64,000 nucleotides of DNA from Stenotrophomonas nematodicola (GTDB taxonomy: Bacteria > Pseudomonadota > Gammaproteobacteria > Xanthomonadales > Xanthomonadaceae), in contig NZ_WIAY01000002.1 in assembly GCF_009467805.1 (NCBI RefSeq), forward strand, positions 372,001 to 436,000, read 5' to 3'. Positions 48,402 through 56,078 of the stretch are shown here, in pieces. A program made the translations under genes and the position numbers. The first letter of the stretch is position 1. Every line of letters begins with the position of its first letter. Under the pieces are notes generated by a model that saw only the letters and a program-made list of their open reading frames with translations, was not told where the DNA came from and did no database searches.

Positions 48402-49730
48402 ATGATGCTGAGCATCCTCGGCTTTGGCATGGTCATTACGTTCATGTATCTGATCATGAGCAAACGACTGTCGCCGCTGGTCGCCCTGATCACCATCCCG
48501 ATCGTGTTCGCCATCATCGGCGGCTTCGGGGCGGGCATCGACGAGATGATGCTGGAAGGCATCAAGAAGATCGCGCCCACCGGCGTGATGTTGATGTTCG
48601 CCATCCTGTACTTCGGGGTGATGATCGATGCCGGGCTGTTCGACCCGCTGGTGCGGGTGATCCTGCGCATGGTCAAGGGCGATCCGATGAAGATCGTGCT
48701 GGGCACCGCCGCGCTGGCGATGCTGATCTCGCTGGATGGCGATGGCTCCACCACCTACATGATCACCGTCTCGGCAATGTTGCCGCTGTACCAGCGGCTG
48801 GGCATGAACGCGTTGAACATGACCTGCGTGACCATCCTCGCCGGTGGCGTGATGAACCTGACCCCGTGGGGCGGCCCTACCGCGCGTGCCGCCACCGCGC
48901 TGCACGTGGACCCGGCCGATGTGTTCGTGCCGCTGATCCCGGCGATGGTGCTGGCGTGCGCGTCGGTGCTGCTGCTGGCCTGGTATCTGGGCCTGAAGGA
49001 GCGCCGCCGGCTCGGCGTGGTCAGCCTGCCTACGGGCGGCTCGTGGATGGACGCCAGCGTTTCCGACGATGGCGCCCTGCCCACTCTGGACGACGCCGAA
49101 GACACCAAGCGCCCCAAACTGCTGTGGGTGAATCTGGGGCTGACCCTGGCGCTGATGACCGCGCTGGTGCTGGGCGTGCTGCCGATGCCGGTACTGTTCA
49201 TGGTCGGCTTCGCCATCGCGCTGGTGATCAACTACCCGAACCTGGCCGAGCAGCGCCGCCGCGTGGTCAACCATGCCGGCAACGTGCTGTCGGTGGTGTC
49301 GCTGATCTTCGCCGCCGGCATCTTCACCGGCATCCTCAACAACACCGGCATGGTCGAAGCGATGTCGCACAGCTTCCTGGCGGTCATCCCGGATGCCTGG
49401 GGTCCGTACCTGGCGGTGATCACCGCGCTGGCATCGATGCCGTTCACCTTCTTCATGTCCAACGACGCGTTCTATTTCGGCGTGCTGCCGATCCTTTCCG
49501 AGGCCGCCGGCAACTACGGCATCACCCCGGTGGAAATGGCGCGCGCCTCGCTCGCCGGCCAGCCGGTGCACCTGCTCAGTCCGCTGGTGCCGTCCACCTA
49601 TCTGCTGGTGGGCCTGGCCAAGGTCGAGTTCGCCGACCACCAGAAGTTCACGCTCAAGTGGGCCGTGATGGTCTCGCTGGTGCTGATGGCCGGCAGCCTG
49701 CTGTGCGCCCTCTACCCCTTCGCCGCCTGA
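48402..49730 (+). CDS. CitMHS-family citrate (metal-citrate):H+ symporter
   Basis: A 442-residue inner-membrane transporter of the CitMHS family, whose Bacillus members import Mg- or Ca-citrate. Eleven or so hydrophobic segments are visible. Hallmarks include MMLSILGFGMVITFMYLIMS, ISLDGDGSTTYMITVSAMLPLY, NLTPWGGPTARAATAL, FAAGIFTGILNNTGMV and QPVHLLSPLVPSTYLLVGLA. AAGGAG lies 7 nt upstream of ATG 48402. It lies between the porin and reductase genes in one apparent operon. The preferred counter-cation is not predictable. Confidence 0.88.
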   Translation: MMLSILGFGMVITFMYLIMSKRLSPLVALITIPIVFAIIGGFGAGIDEMMLEGIKKIAPTGVMLMFAILYFGVMIDAGLFDPLVRVILRMVKGDPMKIVLGTAALAMLISLDGDGSTTYMITVSAMLPLYQRLGMNALNMTCVTILAGGVMNLTPWGGPTARAATALHVDPADVFVPLIPAMVLACASVLLLAWYLGLKERRRLGVVSLPTGGSWMDASVSDDGALPTLDDAEDTKRPKLLWVNLGLTLALMTALVLGVLPMPVLFMVGFAIALVINYPNLAEQRRRVVNHAGNVLSVVSLIFAAGIFTGILNNTGMVEAMSHSFLAVIPDAWGPYLAVITALASMPFTFFMSNDAFYFGVLPILSEAAGNYGITPVEMARASLAGQPVHLLSPLVPSTYLLVGLAKVEFADHQKFTLKWAVMVSLVLMAGSLLCALYPFAA

Positions 49731-49751
49731 CCCTCATCCAGGAGATTCGCC

Positions 49752-50492
49752 ATGACCCTTCGCATCGCGTACGTGACCAGTGGCATGGGCAGCGTCGGCA
49801 CCGCCATCTGCCAGAAGCTTGCCCGCAACGGCCACACCGTGGTGGCCGGCTGCGCCCCGAACTCGCCTCGCAAGTCGGCCTGGCTGCGCGAGCAGCGTGA
49901 GCTGGGCTTTGATTTCATCGCCTCCGAGGGCGACGCCACCGACTGGGCGTCGACCGTGGCCGCCTTCGCCAAGGTCAAGGCCGAAGTCGGCGAGATCGAT
50001 GTTCTGGTCAACAACGCCGGCGGCAGCCGCGACGTCCTGTTCCGGCAGATGACCCAGGACGACTGGAACGCGGTGATGGGCTCCAACCTGCACGCGCTGT
50101 TCAACATCACCAAGCAGGTGATCGACGGCATGAGCACGCGGGGCTGGGGACGCATCGTCAACATCGGCTCGGTGAGCGCGCACAAGGGCCAGATCGGCCA
50201 GGTCAACTTCGCTACCGCCAAGGCCGCCATGCATGGCTTCAGCCGCGCGCTGGCCAACGAAGTGGCTACCCGCGGCGTCACCGTCAACACCATTTCGCCG
50301 GGCTACATCGCCAGCCAGGCCATCAGCAGCTTCCCGCCGGACGTGCTGGACCGGCTGGCGGCGTCCGTGCCGATCCGCCGCCTCGGCAAGCCGGAGGAAG
50401 TGGCCAGCCTGTGCGCTTGGCTGGCCTCGGATGACGCGGCGTATGTGACCGGCGCCGACTATGCCGTCAACGGCGGCCTGCACATGTTCTGA
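49752..50492 (+). CDS. PhaB/PhbB-like acetoacetyl-CoA reductase homologue with Phe at the catalytic Tyr
   Basis: A 246-residue short-chain dehydrogenase that aligns without gaps at the active site to acetoacetyl-CoA reductase of Ralstonia (Ser140, Tyr153, Lys157). Ser140 (NIGSV) and Lys157 are kept, but residue 153 is Phe (VNFATAKAAMHGF; codon TTC at 50208-50210). The NADPH-binding loop is VTSGMGSVGTAIC rather than the usual TGGMGG form. PhaB reduces acetoacetyl-CoA to (R)-3-hydroxybutyryl-CoA for polyhydroxybutyrate. Loss of the Tyr hydroxyl would be expected to cripple that chemistry, so this copy may be non-catalytic or altered. It ends the porin-CitMHS operon (21 nt after the transporter gene). 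Confidence 0.8.
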   Translation: MTLRIAYVTSGMGSVGTAICQKLARNGHTVVAGCAPNSPRKSAWLREQRELGFDFIASEGDATDWASTVAAFAKVKAEVGEIDVLVNNAGGSRDVLFRQMTQDDWNAVMGSNLHALFNITKQVIDGMSTRGWGRIVNIGSVSAHKGQIGQVNFATAKAAMHGFSRALANEVATRGVTVNTISPGYIASQAISSFPPDVLDRLAASVPIRRLGKPEEVASLCAWLASDDAAYVTGADYAVNGGLHMF

Positions 50493-50501
50493 GTCCGCAC
50501 G

Positions 50502-50530
50502 AACGTCACCGTGGGCGGCACGGTGACGTT
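50502..50530 (+). terminator. Terminator hairpin after the reductase gene
   Basis: Perfect 12-bp stem AACGTCACCGTG / CACGGTGACGTT with a 5-nt loop, 9 nt after the stop. It is followed by GGTTGTCC rather than a full T-tract. Confidence 0.65.
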
Positions 50531-50699
50531 GGTTGTCCCTGCGGCAGTGCATCACGCGGAATGATGCAAACCGCTGACGCTGACACGTGCGTTTCCCATC
50601 GGTGTTGATCGCACACACCTATCGGAATCTACGCCATCTTTTGAATCTCCCCTGCGTATCGACGCTATTGCCTCTGTCGGCGGCGGCGGTACGTTCATA

Positions 50700-50737
50700 G
50701 ACTCGTTGCACGGCCTTCAACGGCGTAACAACGAGTC
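50700..50737 (+). promoter_or_regulatory. Stem-loop directly before vgrG
   Basis: GACTCGTTG (50700-50708) and CAACGAGTC (50729-50737) form a perfect 9-bp stem with a 20-nt loop. The stem ends 4 nt before the vgrG ATG and includes the only weak Shine-Dalgarno-like bases. It could limit translation initiation. The rest of 50531-50699 shows a possible TTGAAT -35 box at 50641 and nothing else clear. Confidence 0.4.
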
Positions 50738-50741
50738 ACCG

Positions 50742-53273
50742 ATGTCGCAATGGAACGCACCGTCCGCGCAGTGGACGTCCCTGCATCGTCTGATTGATCT
50801 GCACTGGGGCACCGCAGGCGCACCGCTCCCTCTGCTCGCACAACGCATCGATTTCCGCGATGCGCTCAATACCGATTTCTCCCTCACCGTGCACGGCCTT
50901 GTGCCTGGTCCCGAGAGCGACATCAGCGCACTGCCCGGTCGGGTGGTGGGTGTGGGCGTCACCACGGCGGGTGGCGGACGGCGTTGGCTCAACGGCATCA
51001 TCCATGCCGTCCGCCGCACCGGCATGCACGCGGGCCACACCCGCATGGTGCTGCAGATCGGCTCGGCGCTGGCGCTGCTCCAGCAACGTCGCGCCTGCCG
51101 GATCTTCCAGGACCTGAGCGTACCGGAGATCGTGACCACGCTGCTGGATGAGCATCGGCAGCGCAACGCCTGCCTGGCGACCGCCTTCGACTGCGTACAG
51201 CACCTGCTGCGGTCGCATCCGGTGCGTTCGTACTGCGTGCAGTTCAACGAGAGCGACCACGCCTTCATCGACCGGCTGCTGGCCGAGGAAGGCATCAGCT
51301 ATCGCTTCCGGTTCGACATCGCAGACGGCCAGCCGCGCCACGTACTGTGCCTGACCGACACCCCCCTGTTCGACCCGGACCGCACCGTCGCCCTGCCCTA
51401 CCGGGCCGGTCGCCACGATGACGACCGCGACACCCTGCAGCACTGGCAGGCCTGCCAGCGCCTGGCACCTGCCGCCGTGGCCCTGTCCAGCTACGACTAT
51501 GCCCGCGCACAACCGCTGCACGGCAGTGACGACAACGCACAGCCGCTCCATGATCCGGCGCGCACCGCCACAGCTGGTCTGGAAGACCATCGTGCCGAGA
51601 CGCTGTACTACGCCGGCAGCTCGCAGGAACTGGCGCGCTACAGCCAGTTGCGCATGCAGGCGCGCGAACTGCGCTCGCGCACCTGGCGTGGTGAAGGTGG
51701 ACTGCGCGGCCTGGCCACCGGCGACGCAGTGGTCATCGAGGGCCATCCCGCGCATGCGACCCTGGACGTGAACGCGCGCAGCTTCCTGGTCAGCGGCGTG
51801 CACCTGCAGGCCTGCAACAACCTTCCCGCACGGGTGGAGGTTGATTCAGATGCATCGCCCGACGACCGTCTGCAGCCCGGCCAGTGCCGCACCCGCTTCC
51901 GGGCGCTGCCGCACGACCAGCCGCTGGTGCCCGAGTATGCCGACCGCCTGCACCGCCCGACGGCCAACGGGCCGCAGAGCGCCACCGTGGTGGGCCCGCC
52001 GGGCGAGACCGTGCATACCGATCCGCTCGGCCGCATCCGCATCCGCTTCCATTGGCAGCGGGCCGAGGATCGCGCCGATGGCGATGACGCCGATCTGGCG
52101 CATGCCTCCACCTGGATACGGGTCGCCCTACCGAGCGCGGGCGACGGGTTCGGCCACCAGTTCCTGCCGCGCATCGGCCAGGAAGTGCTGGTGGACTTTC
52201 TCCACGGCGACATGGACCGCCCGGTGGTCGTCGGCGTGCTGCACAACGGCCGGCATGCGCCGCCGCGGTTCTCCGGTGCCGGCCAGCTGCCGGGCAACCG
52301 TGCGCTGTCGGGTATCCAGTCGCGCGAGCATGGCGGCAACGCCCATGCCGAGCTCGTGTTCGACGACAGCCCTGGTGAGGTCGGTGCGCATCTGCGCGCC
52401 AGCCCGCATGACAGCGCGCTGCACCTGGGCCAGCTCACCACACCGCGCCGGGACGGCCAGGCGCAGCCGCGCGGCAGCGGTGCCGAACTGCGCACGGATG
52501 CCGCGCTGGCCCTGCGTTCGGCGCACGGCCTGCTGCTGAGCAGCCACGGCCGCACGCAGGCGCGCGGCCATCAGCTGGACCAGCAGGAGCTGCTGGGGCT
52601 GCTGGACGAGTGCCGCCAGGTGTTCGCGCAGCTGGCCACCCTGGCCACTGAACAGCAGGCCGGCACCGCCAGCGCAACGCCGCAGCACGCCCTCGCAGAA
52701 GCGCTGAAGGCGTGGACCGGCGAGGGAGACGGCGGCCACGCCCCGGTTGTTGCCGTGTCCGCCGCTGCCGGGCTGGTCACCGCCACGCCGGCATCGCAGC
52801 TGCATGTCAGCCGTGGCCAGCACGATGTCGTGGCCGGCACCCATCTGCAGCAGACCAGTGGCGAACGCATGCACCTGCAGGCCGGCCAGGGCCTGTCCCT
52901 GTATGCCGGCGACGGTGGCATCAGCGCTGTCGCCAACGCCGGCCCATTGCAGCTGCAGTCACGCGGCGACCAGATCCAGGCGCACGCATTGCAGGGCATG
53001 CAGCTCAGCGCCGAGAACGGTGAGATCGTCATTGCCGCGCCAGTCATCCGCCTGGTCGCCGCCGACGGCAGCTTCCTGCGCATCGGCGGCGGCGTCACCG
53101 GCGGCAGCGATGGGGCCATCCGCCTCCAAGGTGCCCGTCATGACTGGGACGGACCGCGGACCGAGCAATGGTCGCGCGCCCTGCCCCAGGCAACGCCCCC
53201 GATCTGCCTGCCTTGCCTGGCCCAGGCCGCACTGCTCGGCACCTACCGCGTCAACCTGACGGAGGCCGCATGA
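50742..53273 (+). CDS. vgrG: Type VI secretion spike protein VgrG with DUF2345 extension
   Basis: Forms the trimeric tip of the T6SS tube that carries effectors out of the cell. The 843-residue protein has gp27-like domains in the first 400 residues (NESDHAFIDRLLAEEGISYRF), a gp5 OB-fold segment (ATVVGPPGETVHTDPLGRIR, SAGDGFGHQFLPRIGQEVLVDF), and a long DUF2345-type beta region to about residue 790 (LHVSRGQHDVVAGTHLQQTS, AENGEIVIAAPVIRLVAADG). The C-terminal 50 residues are short and unlike a fused toxin. I use ATG 50742; the frame is open to a TTG at 50706. It heads a series of overlapping genes. Confidence 0.92.
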   Translation: MSQWNAPSAQWTSLHRLIDLHWGTAGAPLPLLAQRIDFRDALNTDFSLTVHGLVPGPESDISALPGRVVGVGVTTAGGGRRWLNGIIHAVRRTGMHAGHTRMVLQIGSALALLQQRRACRIFQDLSVPEIVTTLLDEHRQRNACLATAFDCVQHLLRSHPVRSYCVQFNESDHAFIDRLLAEEGISYRFRFDIADGQPRHVLCLTDTPLFDPDRTVALPYRAGRHDDDRDTLQHWQACQRLAPAAVALSSYDYARAQPLHGSDDNAQPLHDPARTATAGLEDHRAETLYYAGSSQELARYSQLRMQARELRSRTWRGEGGLRGLATGDAVVIEGHPAHATLDVNARSFLVSGVHLQACNNLPARVEVDSDASPDDRLQPGQCRTRFRALPHDQPLVPEYADRLHRPTANGPQSATVVGPPGETVHTDPLGRIRIRFHWQRAEDRADGDDADLAHASTWIRVALPSAGDGFGHQFLPRIGQEVLVDFLHGDMDRPVVVGVLHNGRHAPPRFSGAGQLPGNRALSGIQSREHGGNAHAELVFDDSPGEVGAHLRASPHDSALHLGQLTTPRRDGQAQPRGSGAELRTDAALALRSAHGLLLSSHGRTQARGHQLDQQELLGLLDECRQVFAQLATLATEQQAGTASATPQHALAEALKAWTGEGDGGHAPVVAVSAAAGLVTATPASQLHVSRGQHDVVAGTHLQQTSGERMHLQAGQGLSLYAGDGGISAVANAGPLQLQSRGDQIQAHALQGMQLSAENGEIVIAAPVIRLVAADGSFLRIGGGVTGGSDGAIRLQGARHDWDGPRTEQWSRALPQATPPICLPCLAQAALLGTYRVNLTEAA

Positions 53274-54160
53274 ACCCGTTGCCCCCGGCCTGCCACGCGC
53301 TGGTCGTGAATCCCTCCCTGCACGCGTACGTCCTGATCGACGGCGCGGTGCAGCGCGGTCTTGCCGGGCGGCTGGCACGGGGCGCGCCGCAGGCCATCGC
53401 CCTGTTCGCCGACCTGTCGGCCGATGCACAGTCGATGGGCCCGTGGCTGTTGCCTGCCAGGGACGCCGGCGCGCACGGGATCGACGGCAGTGCGCCGGGC
53501 GTGAACTGGCTGGCCAGCGAGGCTGCCGCAGACGCGATTGCCGAGCACCTGTGCTACTGGATGCGTGATGGGGATCGCAGTGGCCTGCATTACACGCGGC
53601 TGGGCGACGGACGCGTGCTGCGGGCGGCGATGGACGTGTGGACGCCCGACCAGCGCGCAGCGTTCTGCGCCCCGTGGCGCGGCTGGTGGCTGGCCGACCG
53701 CGACGGCCGTGCGATGGCGTTGGACCTGCCTGCCGCATCGCCGCCACGGGCACCCGCCGTTGCCGGCCGCCCCGGCTGGAGCGTCACGCAGCATCACGCG
53801 ATGCGGCAGCACGGCCTGGCCGACGCGCTGATCCAGCCGCTGAAAGGCGTGATCCGCCTCGCCCCAACCCTGCGCGGCCGGGAAGCCCGCCACGTGCTCG
53901 CCGCGCACACCCTGGCGCTGGCCGTCGCGCAGGGCTATACCGACGCAACCGACCAGAGCAGTTGGATCGCCTGGGCGCTACAGCGCGGCCATTGCTCCGG
54001 CGGGATCGCCGCACACCCGGTGCACGCGCAGGGACTGCGCGGAGCAGCGCTGTGGGAGGCGTTGACCGGCGACGCGGACGCCGCTGGCCCTCCGTCGCCG
54101 GATGGCGCTGGCCATGCTGCGGCAGCGACACCTGCCGAGGAGGCTCGCGATGACGCATGA
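53270..54160 (+). CDS. DUF4123-type T6SS effector chaperone / adaptor
   Basis: A 296-residue protein whose start overlaps the vgrG stop (ATGA, with GGAGG upstream). The N-terminal part (YVLIDGAVQRGL and the following alpha/beta region to about residue 130, WWLADRDGR) matches the DUF4123 (Tap/Tec) family, which loads a dedicated effector onto the cognate VgrG. The C-terminal half is Ala-rich and helical. Position directly between vgrG and the toxin genes supports this role. The expected cargo is the downstream Tle1-type lipase. Confidence 0.78.
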   Translation: MNPLPPACHALVVNPSLHAYVLIDGAVQRGLAGRLARGAPQAIALFADLSADAQSMGPWLLPARDAGAHGIDGSAPGVNWLASEAAADAIAEHLCYWMRDGDRSGLHYTRLGDGRVLRAAMDVWTPDQRAAFCAPWRGWWLADRDGRAMALDLPAASPPRAPAVAGRPGWSVTQHHAMRQHGLADALIQPLKGVIRLAPTLRGREARHVLAAHTLALAVAQGYTDATDQSSWIAWALQRGHCSGGIAAHPVHAQGLRGAALWEALTGDADAAGPPSPDGAGHAAAATPAEEARDDA

Positions 54161-55367
54161 CGCCGGTCCGGATAGGCCGGGTGGAGCCGGGAACGGCAAT
54201 CTGCGCGCGCTGCTGTGGTTCGTCGTCGACGGCGTGGTGACCGTGCTGTTCACTGCTGCGCTGTGGCAGGCAAGCTATGCGGAGGGGGACGACGGCATGG
54301 GACCATCCTGGTTCGTGGTGGTCATGCCCCCGATGCTGCTGCTCTTCGTCAATGGCTTCCGACGCGTCGTTTGCAACTACCATCGCATGACGTTCCAGGG
54401 CGTTCCCCTGGTCCAGTGCGTCGTTGCCCTCTGGGTCGCTGTGATGTTCTACCTGCTCGCCTGGAGTGTCGACTCGACGGGTTGGGGCGCCACGATCGTC
54501 CCCATTTTTGTCTATGTCGCTGCCTACCCGCTGGCGGTATGCACAGGCCTTCTCTATGCGTTGCTTGACGCACTGCTGCGGCGCGCCGTCAGGATGACAC
54601 CCGTGATCGCTGTCGAGGCATCTGACGATCCACATGCCTCGGTAGCGCAGCGCGTATCGTCATCTATGACAGCCGGTCCATCCTTCCAGCGGTACTCGCT
54701 GACCCGACGCGCGAGACGTCGGGATTCGATCCAGCATATTCCCGCACAGCAGGAGACCGATCTGCACGCGCACGCGTCCGGGGAACCCGGTTCGTCGGCG
54801 GAGAAAACAACCAGTGCGAGCCAGTCAAACGGCCGTGGCGCATCCCTTCAAGGCTACCTCTGGACAGGTGCCGTACTGCTCCTTATCGCTGCAACTGCGA
54901 TGTACGACCGTCCCAGTACCGTTGCTGTAGACGACAAGGTCGCATCAAGGCGGTTCAGCACCAGCCTGACATCGATGGACTACGAGCCCACGGACACCTT
55001 CGTGCAACCGGTGTATGTGGACGGGGGTGGGGGCGATAGCGCGGGCACCGGGGGCAGCACGGTACTGAGTGCCTTTGCCTTGCCGGTTCGCTGGCACCCG
55101 GGGCTGACCGTGCGGGTCAAGTGGCGGCGGTGCAACGCGTTCTATGCAGACAGGCCTCAGACAGAGGAACAGGCGTGCCGTTGGGTGGAGAAGGACGTTC
55201 CCGTCCATCCCTATACCGACGTCGGATCAACAATCGTCCACCTGTTTGCCGACGACCAGGTACTGGTGATTCCGGGGATGCTCGGTCCGCGTCACGAGGA
55301 CTACCCCGGAGCTCCCCCCCCTTACAAGAACTTCTACAAAAAACGAGGTATTGGCCACGATGAGTGA
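54150..55367 (+). CDS. Multi-TM membrane protein with periplasmic DUF3304-type domain (putative immunity)
   Basis: A 405-residue protein with GAGGAGG 7 nt before ATG 54150; it overlaps the DUF4123 gene by 11 nt. The N-terminal third has about four TM helices (near residues 17-35, 48-65, 85-105, 112-138). A polar linker (about 145-245) and a fifth TM (near 248-264) follow, then a C-terminal domain (about 270-405) whose PTDTFVQPVYVDGGGGDSAG and LPVRWHPGLTVRVKWRRC features resemble DUF3304. That domain is nearly identical to the protein encoded at 55494-56078. By position it is a candidate immunity protein against the adjacent lipase. The fusion to a polytopic domain is unusual. The linker has lower GC than flanking genes. 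Confidence 0.7.
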   Translation: MTHDAGPDRPGGAGNGNLRALLWFVVDGVVTVLFTAALWQASYAEGDDGMGPSWFVVVMPPMLLLFVNGFRRVVCNYHRMTFQGVPLVQCVVALWVAVMFYLLAWSVDSTGWGATIVPIFVYVAAYPLAVCTGLLYALLDALLRRAVRMTPVIAVEASDDPHASVAQRVSSSMTAGPSFQRYSLTRRARRRDSIQHIPAQQETDLHAHASGEPGSSAEKTTSASQSNGRGASLQGYLWTGAVLLLIAATAMYDRPSTVAVDDKVASRRFSTSLTSMDYEPTDTFVQPVYVDGGGGDSAGTGGSTVLSAFALPVRWHPGLTVRVKWRRCNAFYADRPQTEEQACRWVEKDVPVHPYTDVGSTIVHLFADDQVLVIPGMLGPRHEDYPGAPPPYKNFYKKRGIGHDE

Positions 55368-55497
55368 ATTCGCGTCGCGCACAGGGTCCCGATTCGCAAT
55401 GCATCCTCTCAAGGCGGGTTTCTCGATGCCACTCACAGGATTGATCCGTGCAAAGCAATCAAGCAAAAGCCGACACAGGGGTGGCACCGGACCATGA
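55360..55497 (+). pseudogene. 45-residue ORF, likely 5' remnant of a duplicated lipase gene
   Basis: Opens at ATG 55360 inside the end of the first DUF3304 gene and ends at TGA 55495-55497, inside the ATGA start of the second. The first codons (MSEFA) and the 30 or so nucleotides before them match the junction where the Tle1 gene starts (MNEFA at 56071). Beyond about five codons no similarity to the lipase is visible. I read it as what remains of an effector gene after tandem duplication, kept as a short coupled ORF. It could also be expressed as a peptide of no known function. Confidence 0.5.
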
Positions 55498-56078
55498 CCA
55501 ACGAACCAAAGGCCGACAGCGAAAGTGCCTCCGCTGACGATGACCTGCGCACGTCCCAGCGCGCCCGCATCGGGTTTGGCGTCCTGCTTTTCGTCGTTAC
55601 GGTAGTTGTACTGTCCAGCCGTGATCGACCCGCTGCTCTAGACGGCAAACACACGTCAGCACGATTCGTCACCAGCCTGACCGCGATGGACTACGAGCCC
55701 ACAGACACCTTCGTGCAGCCGGTGTATGTCGACGGGGGTGGCGGCGATAGCGCGGGCACCGGTGGCAGCACGGTACTGAGTGCCCTCAGCCTGCCGGTGC
55801 GCTGGCACCCGGGGCTCACCGTACGTGTCAAGTGGCGCCGCTGCAAGGCTTTTTACGCGGACAACCCTCAGACAGAGGAACAGGCGTGCCGTTGGGTGGA
55901 GAAGGACGTACCCGTTCATCCCTATACCGACGTCAGCTCAACGAACGTTCACCTGTTTGCCGACGACCAGGTTCTGGTGATTCCCGCAATCATGAGTCCG
56001 CGCCACGAGGACTATGCAGGCGCTCCGCATCCTTACAAGAACTTCTACAAAAAACGAGGTATTGGCCACGATGAATGA
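55494..56078 (+). CDS. DUF3304-type single-pass periplasmic protein (putative lipase immunity)
   Basis: A 194-residue protein: cytoplasmic N-terminus, one TM helix (IGFGVLLFVVTVVVL, near residues 26-40) and a C-terminal periplasmic domain with about a dozen differences in 134 residues from the domain of the preceding membrane protein. It lies directly upstream of the Tle1 gene and overlaps it by 8 nt, the usual place for a Tli1-type immunity gene. A periplasm-facing inhibitor suits a phospholipase delivered to the periplasm. Immunity function is inferred, not seen. Confidence 0.72.
   Translation: MTNEPKADSESASADDDLRTSQRARIGFGVLLFVVTVVVLSSRDRPAALDGKHTSARFVTSLTAMDYEPTDTFVQPVYVDGGGGDSAGTGGSTVLSALSLPVRWHPGLTVRVKWRRCKAFYADNPQTEEQACRWVEKDVPVHPYTDVSSTNVHLFADDQVLVIPAIMSPRHEDYAGAPHPYKNFYKKRGIGHDE

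Noticed and set aside
50531..50699. Sigma-54 promoter (GG-N10-GC) before vgrG
   Set aside because: TTGCA occurs at 50706, but no GG dinucleotide sits at the required -24 distance.
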